A program made the position numbers and the translations under genes. From Pseudomonas sp. URMO17WK12:I2 (GTDB taxonomy: Bacteria; Pseudomonadota; Gammaproteobacteria; Pseudomonadales; Pseudomonadaceae), in contig NZ_QKYW01000001.1 in the NCBI RefSeq assembly GCF_003253735.1, positions 248,001 to 312,000 on the forward strand: a DNA stretch of 64,000 nt, given 5' to 3'. The notes beneath the pieces were generated by a model. The model had not been told where the DNA came from and made no database searches. It saw only the letters and a program-made list of their open reading frames with translations. Shown piece after piece: positions 25,930 through 34,300 of the stretch. Every line of letters starts with the position of its first letter. The stretch's first letter is position 1.

Positions 25930-26480
25930 CCGAATCAATCAATCTCGCTTGATGGAACGGCTTGGCTGATGAACGCTGTGTAACGGATGCGACGCCTTTC
26001 AGGCGTATCGCCAAGTGCGACGAAGCAAGAATCCATGTCCAGCCAATCGCTGTCAGCCTGACCCGTTACCAGCATCCGCTAGCTAGACCAGCGATAAATC
26101 ACCCGCCTCGACAAGCATTCTGGCTCAAACCGGGTTCAACTCGATGTAGCGACAGCAGGCAAGTAGGCGTCTGACTCGACCACACTGAACTGTATCGACT
26201 TTCCCAGAGAGTGCCGGTTCGTCCCTCTAAGCGCTTCCGATAGCGGGTGGTGCGCGCCGCCAGCGCTTTCATCAACTGCCCCAAAACCGGCAATGGCTTT
26301 ACCGGACGCCAATAGCAGGTGAACATGATTGGTCATCAGGCCATAAGCATAGACCTTAACCCCCAAGGCGTCTTTCAACTCGCGTAGGTCAGCTATGTAG
26401 CACTGATAGCCGCTGCTCAGCGGCAAACACCACCTGCCGGTTATGCCCTCGCTCTCTGACTCGAACGACAACTGACTCTT
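25930..26480 (-). pseudogene. REP-associated tyrosine transposase (RAYT, Y1 family), decayed
   Basis: Pieces of one RAYT protein are spread over all three minus-strand frames. Order from the N terminus: RERGHNRQVVFAAEQ; then YQCYIADLRELKDAL and YGLMTNHVHLLLASG, which contains the catalytic HUH-type HVH; after a shift, GQLMKALAARTTRYRKRLEG and TGTLWESRY; back to SVVESDAYLPAV; an in-frame stop; then GQADSDWLDMDSCFVALGDT near the end. Several frameshifts and stops make it inactive. RAYTs mobilise REP palindromes as single-stranded intermediates. The repeats around it fit that activity in the past. Confidence 0.88.
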
Positions 26481-26522
26481 TTGTGCCCGGGCTACTTGCG
26501 GGGGCCCTCAAAATTGCCACCA

Positions 26523-26957
26523 CTAATCAGGCCAAGCAATTTCATCAGAGTTTATCCATTTAATGCGATCTGATTTACAAAGAGGATTATTGAAAAAATC
26601 CTCAAGTGCTAACCAAGCTTCTTGAGGTGGCAAAAATGAACCAACAGGGGCAAACTGATCATCCCCGACATCTTCAATATCATTGATTTTTTCCATATTA
26701 CTAACTGAATAGTACTCCTTCCCTCTCCTCTCACCAGGCTCTCTAATATTATAACTTACAGAAATGCCGTATTCCTTACTCTCAAGAATGGACAGATCAC
26801 AACTGCGACCCGAATCACTTTCAAAACTGAATACACCATCTCCTGACCCACCCATCCATTTCTCAGGCTTATAGTCCAAGAAGTACTCCGCAAAAGAATC
26901 TAACTGGGGATTCTCGACCAACACAGGCCCCTGAAAAAAACAATAAAACTTTGACAT
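26523..26957 (-). CDS. Imm1-like immunity protein behind a severed deaminase toxin tail
   Basis: A 144-residue acidic protein. The ATG at 26957 has GAGGAG 5 bp upstream; the in-frame GTG at 26969 is rejected. The pattern resembles the Imm1 family: VFSFESDSGRSCDLSILES, a central YGISVSYNIREPG and a C-terminal PPQEAWLALEDFFNNPL followed by IKWINSDEIAWPD. Imm1 proteins neutralise polymorphic toxins, often SCP1.201/DddA-type deaminases, and a deaminase C-terminal fragment ends 11 bp upstream. Family assignment is by eye and moderate, but the toxin-immunity pairing supports it. It is AT-richer than the core genes. Confidence 0.65.
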   Translation of the reverse strand: MSKFYCFFQGPVLVENPQLDSFAEYFLDYKPEKWMGGSGDGVFSFESDSGRSCDLSILESKEYGISVSYNIREPGERRGKEYYSVSNMEKINDIEDVGDDQFAPVGSFLPPQEAWLALEDFFNNPLCKSDRIKWINSDEIAWPD

Positions 26958-26968
26958 AAGACTCCTCA

Positions 26969-27165
26969 CTAAAGCCGAGACCTAGAATTAATGGTAACCT
27001 TAGTACCATTTTTCATCACAATATCAAGGGTATCTACCTTCATTTCATGCATGAGTTCAGGCAAATACTTGCTACAGATACCACAAGTTAACCTATCAAC
27101 ATACATAGTCATCTTTGCTGGCAAATTACGATCGATGGCACGATCGATGGCACGATCGATGGGGT
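26969..27165 (-). pseudogene. C-terminal fragment of a deaminase-type toxin (SCP1.201/DddA-like)
   Basis: On the minus strand the frame ending with TAG at 26969 reads KMTMYVDRLTCGICSKYLPE, then MHEMKVDTLDIVMKNGTKV and TINSRSRL. The TCGIC motif matches the second zinc half-site (CxxC) of cytidine-deaminase-fold toxins; in DddA the equivalent is TCGFC followed by a similar LLP-type segment. The first half-site (HxE) is missing. The fragment begins at a repeat made of three 12-bp units (27128-27163, read as DRAI repeats) and the GGGGTCAGAGTCATTGAT element. No start codon context is seen. It is a typical orphan CdiA-CT-like remnant in front of its immunity gene. Confidence 0.7.
27128..27163. repeat. 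Three tandem 12-bp units (ACGATCGATGGC)
   Basis: ACGATCGATGGC occurs twice exactly and a third time with G as the last base, running directly into the GGGGTCAG element at 27161. In the toxin-fragment frame the repeats encode Asp-Arg-Ala-Ile units. Confidence 0.85.
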
Positions 27166-27288
27166 CAGAGTCATTGATCCAACTATTTTGCTCGCCCCTC
27201 GCTCGCTGCTAGCGGAAAAGAGATCGTCGACCTACACGCCACTGATCGCTTTCTCAGTCAAAAATCAATGACTCTGACCCCATTGATT
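27161..27288. repeat. Inverted pair of GGGGTCAGAGTCATTGAT elements (copies B and C)
   Basis: GGGGTCAGAGTCATTGAT at 27161-27178 is matched by its exact reverse complement at 27264-27281, the latter extended as AATCAATGACTCTGACCCCATTGATT (27263-27288). The 85-bp interior holds no recognisable gene. Such inverted pairs are typical of RAYT-mobilised REP units. Confidence 0.8.
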
Positions 27289-27304
27289 TTCAGCTTAGCC
27301 GATC

Positions 27305-27330
27305 AGGTAGAAAATAAATCTACCTTTTTT
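27305..27330 (+). terminator. Hairpin with T-tract downstream of the Sel1 lipoprotein gene
   Basis: AGGTAGA/TCTACCT with a 7-nt loop is followed on the plus strand by TTTTT. As written it suits plus-strand transcripts, yet the nearest genes read leftward, so its role is unclear. Confidence 0.4.
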
Positions 27331-27374
27331 CTCTGTGCCCTTTTTCTTTTAGAATCGCCCACTCTTCCTCCGTA

Positions 27375-28271
27375 CTATTCTCGCGGTATTTTTTCACCCC
27401 TAGGAATAACGATAGGAGCCACTATTACCTGAAACGTTTCCCCCTCAGGAAAAATAAAATCATCCGCCATTCTTAATAGTGACATCGAGGCAAGTATTTG
27501 CTCATCAATACTGGGATCGCCACTGCTTTCTTCGATTGACACTTCAGGCATACTTCTGCCAACTCGAAAGACTAGGCGAATTTTTGCCGTTGCTGGCGAG
27601 GTCACGCCGACTGATAGCCGCCAAAGTTTATCTTTATATATTCGACTACCGATAGCGCCTTGCAAACCTTGAAGCCAAAGTTGGTTATATTTAGCCTCCT
27701 GCGCCAATTCAAGCGTTATACCTTCGCTACGCAAGCGTCTCATCTCAATCCACGCCTCGTCGCCATACTTTTTGGATTTCGAAATATAGAGATCCAGAGT
27801 GGCTTTCGGGTCTACCGCTCCCCCCTTTCCACCCTCCATCAATTTACCAAGCTCGGTAGTAGCTTGTAGTGAACCCGCATCCGATGCGCGCTTGTAGAGC
27901 TGCCTTGCCAGCACATAGTCAACCTCTTGCCCGCGTCCCAGTTTAGCCATTCGCCCAAGCGCTAAGTACGCTGCGGGGTTAGCCTCTGCAGCAGCCTGGT
28001 ACACCTCTCTTGCTTTATCATAATCAATAGGCACGGCAACCCCTCGCTCATACCAACTAGCGAGCAGCACCCGGCAAAGGTAGTTTCCAGCATTTGCAAA
28101 ACTGTTGACTTCCATAAATTCATCAGCAGCAATATCCGCCCGATCCAGATACCTCAAGCACTCAGCACCCTCAACTGGCGAAATTTTGTAGTAGCTATGT
28201 GGCGTAGGGCTTTTACAGGCGCCTACAAAAAGGAAAACGAACAAAAGAAAAAACAACTTAACTATAGACAT
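27375..28271 (-). CDS. Sel1-repeat lipoprotein, immunity-like
   Basis: A 298-residue lipoprotein. Signal peptide MSIVKLFFLLFVFLFVGAC has a VGAC lipobox. Residues about 60-170 form Sel1-like helical repeats (YDKAREVYQAAAEANPAAYL; YVLARQLYKRASDAGSLQAT). The C-terminal part (IRLVFRVGRSMPEVSIEESS, then PSIDEQILASM) resembles a TonB-C-like fold. Sel1-repeat proteins have been described as immunity factors for secreted phospholipases, which fits the neighbouring hydrolase-tipped exoprotein. After an A6 tract (27389-27394) a second frame continues as KYRENSTEEEWAILKEKG to a stop at 27320, so the C terminus may be shortened by a one-base indel. Confidence 0.7.
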   Translation of the reverse strand: MSIVKLFFLLFVFLFVGACKSPTPHSYYKISPVEGAECLRYLDRADIAADEFMEVNSFANAGNYLCRVLLASWYERGVAVPIDYDKAREVYQAAAEANPAAYLALGRMAKLGRGQEVDYVLARQLYKRASDAGSLQATTELGKLMEGGKGGAVDPKATLDLYISKSKKYGDEAWIEMRRLRSEGITLELAQEAKYNQLWLQGLQGAIGSRIYKDKLWRLSVGVTSPATAKIRLVFRVGRSMPEVSIEESSGDPSIDEQILASMSLLRMADDFIFPEGETFQVIVAPIVIPRGEKIPRE

Positions 28272-28357
28272 ATAGTAAAGACCATTACCTACAAGGCAAA
28301 AACTCAAAATAGCATTAAGGGAAAGCACGAAACATTAATGAAGCTATATCAACAGAT

Positions 28358-28434
28358 ATCAGAGTCATTGATTTAGCTGCACGCACGAATCAATGACCCT
28401 GCCCCCCATTATTAGCAATGATCGTGACCCCATC
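28358..28434. repeat. REP-like inverted repeat (copy D) with a partial repeat behind it
   Basis: CAGAGTCATTGATTTAGCTG is followed by AATCAATGACCCTGCCCCCC, forming an imperfect palindrome, and by a shorter CAATGATCGTGACCCCATCG at 28415-28434. This is the same family as copies A, B/C and E and again lies exactly between two genes of the immunity row. Confidence 0.7.
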
Positions 28435-28448
28435 GTTCGATTCATCAA

Positions 28449-28786
28449 TCAAAATCCCTTCAACTTCTCTATTACTAGACTATCTATTTGCTCAATATCT
28501 AAGTCTGGATTTGCAGGTTCCCTAGTCATTTCAGCCAAAAGCTCTCGCTCCTTAAACCCATCTTCATCACTCCCAGGAAAGCTATGAGGCAAACCTATAC
28601 CAGATGCAAATTTTTCTGCATTACCAGGAAGAACTCTTAACTCATGCAGCCTATGAGCTACTAGAAACTGCTGCAGATCACGCAAATCATCTGCCTCAAA
28701 CATCTGGGAAAAACCAAAGCAGTCGTTTTACCAAGCAGCACGCCACTTTTACAATGCATACAGACTAGATAGTAACTTACCGACAT
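28449..28786 (-). pseudogene. Frameshifted small immunity-like gene
   Basis: The ATG at 28786, with GGAGG 5 bp upstream, opens MSVSYYLVCMHCKSGVLLGK and TTALVF, then meets a T5 tract (28709-28713 read on the minus strand). Adding one T would carry the frame directly into SQMFEADDLRDLQQFLVAHR, later LPHSFPGSDEDGFKERELLA, ending at 28449. The restored product would have 112 residues. The family was not recognised; size, AT content and position suggest a CdiI-like immunity protein. The indel may be decay, phase variation or an assembly error in a homopolymer. Confidence 0.6.
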
Positions 28787-28875
28787 CACGGCCTCCACAT
28801 TACGACACCCATCGAAAGGGGACAGATTCCCCTTGTGCATTCCCTATCGCTATGGTAATGCCATTACTGTTCGAA

Positions 28876-29490
28876 TCACCGCCGCAGCTGCTCAAGAATC
28901 GTCAAATGCACATCCATATTCAGCTTTACCATCTGTCCGAGATCAGCCTTTCCGCCAATACACAGCGCAGGCTCGAACGCGTACATTTCATTCTCACCCA
29001 CCGGTCCCAGTTTCATTAGCGCGCGCCTGAACAACGGCTTGCCTTGATTATCTTCAAAATCGAGGTTTTCCCGACTAATGGACCCGAGAAAAATACCTAA
29101 GGCTCGATCCGGTTGGGGGTTGGGTTTCTGAAGCTGACTCTTAAGAGCAACGATACCGCCAGCTAAGCTCGATATCGTGATCTTGCGCTGATAGCGCTCA
29201 CCCCAGGCATATAGCGAGCCGAACGCATCCCTAGCAATAACATGGTAATTATCGATCTCGGCCAGAACGCTTCCTTGCAACCAACTATCAAGCGTGGCCT
29301 TATAAGAATCAGGATTTACGATCCAGAACAGTCCATCCGCATAAGAACACCAGCCCTCCTCGCGCCAGTAACCCAGTAGGGAACCGGGCAATCTAGAACG
29401 ATATTTTTCGACACTAGAACCGGGCACCTGTCGATGTGAGTTTGCTTCACCCAAATTATCAATAAACGACTGAAAAAATTCGTCTCTCAC
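28876..29490 (-). CDS. GAD-like/DUF1851 (Tdi1-type) immunity protein
   Basis: A 204-residue cytosolic protein starting at GTG with GAGGAG upstream. The N-terminal half matches the GAD-like pattern (LPGSLLGYWREEGWCSYADG, then LFWIVNPDSYKATLDSWL), and the middle and C-terminal parts match the DUF1851/Tdi1 immunity domain (VIARDAFGSLYAWGERYQRK and KPLFRRALMKLGPVGENEMY). These families neutralise Tde/type VI or CDI nucleases. No adjacent toxin remains, so it is probably an orphan protecting against kin toxins. A repeat-bearing gap separates it from the next gene on either side. Confidence 0.78.
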   Translation of the reverse strand: MRDEFFQSFIDNLGEANSHRQVPGSSVEKYRSRLPGSLLGYWREEGWCSYADGLFWIVNPDSYKATLDSWLQGSVLAEIDNYHVIARDAFGSLYAWGERYQRKITISSLAGGIVALKSQLQKPNPQPDRALGIFLGSISRENLDFEDNQGKPLFRRALMKLGPVGENEMYAFEPALCIGGKADLGQMVKLNMDVHLTILEQLRR

Positions 29491-30207
29491 TTTTCAGCTC
29501 CTCGAAACGTGGTAGGGCGTACTCGCGAATCAGTACGCCGTTGTGTCAGGATCGATATGATTTGGCGGACTACTCACTTCACTCCTGAATCCGCCCTACG
29601 AGCTATCACATGCTCAAGGAGAAACAGCCATTTGATGTAAACCGCTGTTTCGCCTGAGGCGAGTGAAGGTGGTAGCAGGTCAGCCGGAAAGGGGACTGGA
29701 TGCGAGCCAGCAAGTCTGATTGGAGGCCTGCTGCCACCGCCTGAGTGTGTTGTACCCGAGTCGCCTACCAAGTGAGCCAGAAGAGACTGGACGTGTCGTT
29801 TTTATACGAGCCATAGTTCTGTGAAACGGTTTGGACACATTGGTAGCACCAACGTTTCTCTGGGGCGGGTTTCCCGCCAGGGCGGTGCTGGTCGTTAGCT
29901 ACCGCTTGATCCATATGGTTGACTGGCGCGACTCGGTCGCAGCCAAGAGCGAGGAAACGGGCTCGACCGGATCAACCCATCAGGTTCGGCGTTGGAAAAC
30001 TCTGCCCTTAAAGCAGAGCGGATGGCTTTGAGTCTTCGCGAGGCCGGCTAATGGGTGTCCCCTTTTCCGTTTTGCCGGTAGGCATGCTGCATTGAGCACA
30101 GCTCGCTCAATGACTCTGAAGCCATCGATTCAAGACTTCTAAAATTTAAAAGCCACTCATTCGATCCAGTAAAGAAACTACTAATATCAGCCTCTGCAAT
30201 CACAATT
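29491..30207. other. Non-coding 717-bp stretch with hairpins and possible mobile remnants
   Basis: The right-hand part of the immunity row has no gene I trust. It holds a hairpin at 29516-29539 (GGCGTAC/GTACGCC), a degenerate copy of the CCGCCCTACG palindromic repeat at about 29560-29602 (better copy at 62458), and about 470 bp of GC-richer sequence from 29600 to 30070, unlike its surroundings and broken in all frames. That block may be the end of an insertion sequence, but the family could not be named. A GCTCAATGACTCTGAAGCCA element follows at 30104. Confidence 0.5.
30104..30131. repeat. Degenerate AATGACTCTGACCCC-type repeat (copy E)
   Basis: CTCAATGACTCTGAAGCCAT matches the AATCAATGACTCTGACCCCA element at 27263 with few differences. 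It lies between the non-coding stretch and the lipoprotein gene next to the large exoprotein, marking the right-hand limit of the repeat family in this window. Confidence 0.6.
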
Positions 30208-31383
30208 TTACTCACCTACAACCCTAAATCCTGTAGGAAAGTCCATTAGGTGCACATCTATTACCCGACCCAATACCGGATCATTACGAATACCAATTCC
30301 GTTCTGCTTGCTATAAGACGGTGGAACCCAATACCAATCACCAGCGTATGGATCAGTAGCCCTGTAGTTTTCTACCAAAATGCTGCCGTCTTTTGACAGG
30401 CGAGAAGATCGGATTTCTGGGCGTTCACCCGGTTTGAGTTGTAAGGACATTAATTTGGCCTCAAGCTCTGCAAACTGCGCATGAGTTACTTTGCGCAGCT
30501 TTCGCTCTCCATCGGCTCTGCCAATCAATTGTCCATTGGGCCTCAAAAGCTCACCCCAACTTCCCGGCCCAATCGGATCGGGCATTTGATAACCGCATTC
30601 GCGCAAAAATAGTATAGCGCGCTGCCGATTGAGACCGTCACGAAATCTGCGCATAGCTGTCTTATTATCGTAACTCTCCTTCAACCTCTTACAAAAATCA
30701 GCACGATAACTGTCCCACAGAGCTAAACGCTGTTTTGGAACAGGATTGATCTGTAAGCTGGCCAGTACCGGCTCAATGAATTCCCTATCTAGGTTGGTTG
30801 GAGCGTGGCCTGGCGGTAGCTTCTCGCTTGCACCAATATGGATGGGGAAATTCGAGCCGCTAACTGACTCCCAGCAGAAGTAGTCGAGCACCCTGCGAAG
30901 AAAAAGTCCGGTATCGCTATCCGAGTAGAAACGCGCACAGTGCCCACCTTGCCAGTCCACCCAACTTGCGGTAACCAAACGGGAAATATGACTGCGCTCA
31001 CTGAGGTATTCTTTGTAATCCTCAAAAAATTTGTCAGGCGGCAAATAGTATTCTGTGCGCGCGTGCCCCGCGCGAAAGAGCATAGAGTAGACACCGCCAA
31101 CAGACATCTGCGATTCGTTGACAATAACACTGGGAACCTCTACAGATACACTGTCGATTCGAGAGTTATAGCTATAGTCAGGCCAATTACGACAGGAGGC
31201 CTGCCTGAATAAGAGCGGCAATTGAAAACTGATACGCTGCATATCGGTGATGCGCTGCTTTGCTCTTTCGCACAGCGGATAAAAAACCACTCCATTTTCC
31301 ACAACCCCATATTCCATTTGATAACTTCTGCAACCGCTTAGCAATATCAGCAGAAAGCCCAAAGTTAAGAAATATTTACTCAT
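30208..31383 (-). CDS. Lipoprotein, predicted immunity partner of the hydrolase-tipped exoprotein
   Basis: A 391-residue lipoprotein: MSKYFLTLGFLLILLSGC gives a signal peptide with an LSGC lipobox. The rest is soluble and, except for four or five cysteines, unremarkable; I do not recognise a domain. Its ATG overlaps the exoprotein stop as ATGA, so it is translated with the toxin, the position of cdiI. A periplasmic lipoprotein is what one expects as immunity to a toxin that attacks lipids from the periplasm, as for the Tli lipoproteins that guard against type VI lipases. The role is inferred from position, topology and the toxin's domain. Confidence 0.65.
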   Translation of the reverse strand: MSKYFLTLGFLLILLSGCRSYQMEYGVVENGVVFYPLCERAKQRITDMQRISFQLPLLFRQASCRNWPDYSYNSRIDSVSVEVPSVIVNESQMSVGGVYSMLFRAGHARTEYYLPPDKFFEDYKEYLSERSHISRLVTASWVDWQGGHCARFYSDSDTGLFLRRVLDYFCWESVSGSNFPIHIGASEKLPPGHAPTNLDREFIEPVLASLQINPVPKQRLALWDSYRADFCKRLKESYDNKTAMRRFRDGLNRQRAILFLRECGYQMPDPIGPGSWGELLRPNGQLIGRADGERKLRKVTHAQFAELEAKLMSLQLKPGERPEIRSSRLSKDGSILVENYRATDPYAGDWYWVPPSYSKQNGIGIRNDPVLGRVIDVHLMDFPTGFRVVGE

Positions 31384-34300
31384 TCAAGCCTCCTAAAATC
31401 ACCCTGACTATCGATCAGTGTTGGCTTGATTATAATGTCACGTATCTGTGCATCCGCACTGTCAGGCGCCGAAGGCTTGCAGGAGACACACGCATAATTG
31501 CTGTGCGGACTGCGCTCGCCAAACAAGCTGGTCACGCTAAACAGCGCCCCCAATGTGCGCGCCACCGGATCATCCGAATACTGCGCATTGCCTCCCAGGA
31601 ATAGCGGCAAATCGGAGACAGTATCGGTCTTGGGCAAAAGGCCGAAGAATACTGTCTCCTCAGGTCGGTTCACTTGAAAAACGCTTTGCCCTCTTCCGAA
31701 GCCGGCAGTCTCTGCATCCTTATGGAACTGAATAGCGTCCACCGGCGCCCCAGAGAGCTGGATGGTGTTCAGCGTTGCAGTAGGGCTTCCTCCGTTGGAA
31801 AAATCCAAGCCCTTCATAGCGACCCAAGTAAGCAAACCACCTTGACTATGCCCATAGATATGTAAACTATCCGGTCCGGCATCAATGCCTTGCTGAAACA
31901 AACCATTCAGGTTCCTCGCTGTGCCAGACCGGATCGCACCCTGCAAATTCTTATCGAAGGCAGACTCTATCAAATCCCCAATCAAACCGTGAGTTGGATT
32001 GTAGGCTAGGACGAAACTGACGTCTCCATTACCGCTGCCGCTTTGCATAAAGCCGTTGGACAGCGCCTCTATCATGCTATTCATAATACCGTTGGTGAAG
32101 ATTCTATCTTCTTCCTCGTTGAAACCTGCGAACTGCTGCACTTGCAGGCTTTCCGAATCCAAAACCGGCTTACCTTTCTCCAGTACTAGCTCACCCTCCG
32201 CATCCGTTTTAAATGCTCCTGTCACTCGCAACGGACGCAAGTCGCCGCTGATCAATACCGGCAGTTGTGTAATTAGCCCCCCATGATTGGCTGTTCCAGG
32301 GAATATGCCTAGTGTCGGCGTTCCCATTGCATCCATAGCACCGACTAGCAGTTCTGGTGCCCATGCTAGAGCAGCAACCAACTTATCGTGTTCAGCGGCA
32401 GAACGTGCATGCTCTTTCAATGCAGCTAGATTGCTAAACGCCTCAACCGAATTACGCCCATAGTTTTCAGCGCCACTCTTCCACTGATCTAGCGTTACTA
32501 CCGGATCCGATACTGCCTCCACCGACGACTTGCTGATATAAAGATTAGTACGCTCTTCCTTGTCCTTGGTGACCTCATAGGCCTTGCTGACATCGCGATT
32601 TAGCCCCGCTGTCGAATCATGGCCGGTGTCTGCATCGCTGCGAACCACGATCTCGCCTTCACCCACCGTGGCCCGCACGATCTGCTCGCGTTCCATACGA
32701 TAGTCATAGCCACTCAAATTCCAGTTGTTCGATCCGTCCTTATTTTGCTGGCTAGGATCCACCACCGCACTTGTTGCGGCGGCATTACCGTCTGCAGGCT
32801 CCCCACCAGAACCACTGTCGCTTCCCCAGCTGTAAGTACCGCCTGCATTGATGTACCAGGCATGCTCGCGGTCATGCCCTTCGATATCACGGAAGCCAAA
32901 GGTGCCTGTATCCAGATTGAGATTGCCGCTGTCCGAAGCCAGTAGGGCACCGTCGAGCTGGGTGTGATTTTCCGTACGAATGTCGAGCCTATCATGGGCT
33001 ACGATGCCAGTCTGATTCTCAACCCAGTTAGTGGAACCGTTGGTTTTGCCTACACCGACCGAGCCACTGACGCTTACGCTGCCATACATACCAACGCTGA
33101 CAGTCAAACTAGCGTCCAACTCCTTTCCGCTAACCTTGCCGGTGTCCGGCGCCGAGGAGACCAGCAGGTCGCGACCGACCTTGCCAACAACATCCTGGCC
33201 TTCCAGGCGAGCACCGGCGACCGTGGTGTCGCGCCCGCTTTCGAAACTCAGTTGCTTGCCGGCATAGAGGTAGGCCTCCTGCTGTTTTCCTGCTTCACGA
33301 TCGAGACGGCCTTTGCCGATGTCGACACTGGCATAGACAGAGATGAAATCCTGCCCTCCCAGAGCAAGCCCGACTTCGCCACCGCCGCTCTTGCGGCGCA
33401 TCTCATGCTCGGAATCGTTCTGCGCGGCACGAATGTCAATGTCGTTTCCAGCGGCGAGGCTGATATCTCGCCCCGCTTCAGCACGAGTGCTGATTAGTTC
33501 CAGATCCCGGCTCGCATCCAAGTGGATGTCACGCCCTGCCTGGAGTTGCGTTACAAGTGCCGTTCCCTGCGCTCCTTCCTCACGATGAACACCGTGACTG
33601 CCACCAACCCCAGCCCTGGCACTGTTAAAGGTACTACCGCCATTGATACCGCTCTGACTGATGACTTGCTTGGTACTGCTCGTCTGCTTACCACGGGCAA
33701 CATCCAGAGTGATATCTCGCCCGGACATGTTGATGTCGCGCGCGGCCTGAATCTGGCTTCCCTTGGCACTGATGTCATTACCTGCCTGCAGGTTGACGTC
33801 TCTGCCCGCATCCATAGTCGTCGGCAGATTACTGAGGACACCATCGGTCGTAGTAGTTTGCTGGCGAGTAGTGCCCAGGTGGTTCGCTGTTGTAGGCCCG
33901 GAGACGAACTGTGTCACCGAGTCAGCGGCCTTGAGAACACCAGAGACTTGGCTGATGAGATTGTCGCCCTGGCCAACTCCCTTGATGGCGTCCACCGTGT
34001 TGCCGAAGTTGTGGCTGACGTTCACGGTCAGGCCGTTACGCTGGTGCAGCTCCTGCTGTTCTTGAAAATAGCGCTCCGTAGCCGCATCTAGGTTGATGTC
34101 GCGCTCAGCGAGCACGTTAATATCACGTCCGGCTGAGAAGGCGGAACCCGAAAGATTGGCATCCCGGCCAGCCCTCACGTCAAGGTCGTTGCCGGCCTCC
34201 AAGCTGCTGGCGGCAGCAGTCTGCCGAGTGTTCAATCCCTTCTCTATCTGCACGTCATTACCGACGAAAGCAGTGAAACCATTGCGGTCGCTGTTTAGAC

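Noticed and set aside
27161..27288. CRISPR-like repeat-spacer pattern around the 18-bp repeats and 12-bp tandem units
   Set aside because: Only two inverted copies of one repeat and three adjacent 12-mers without spacers; no cas genes. RAYT-type repeats explain it better.
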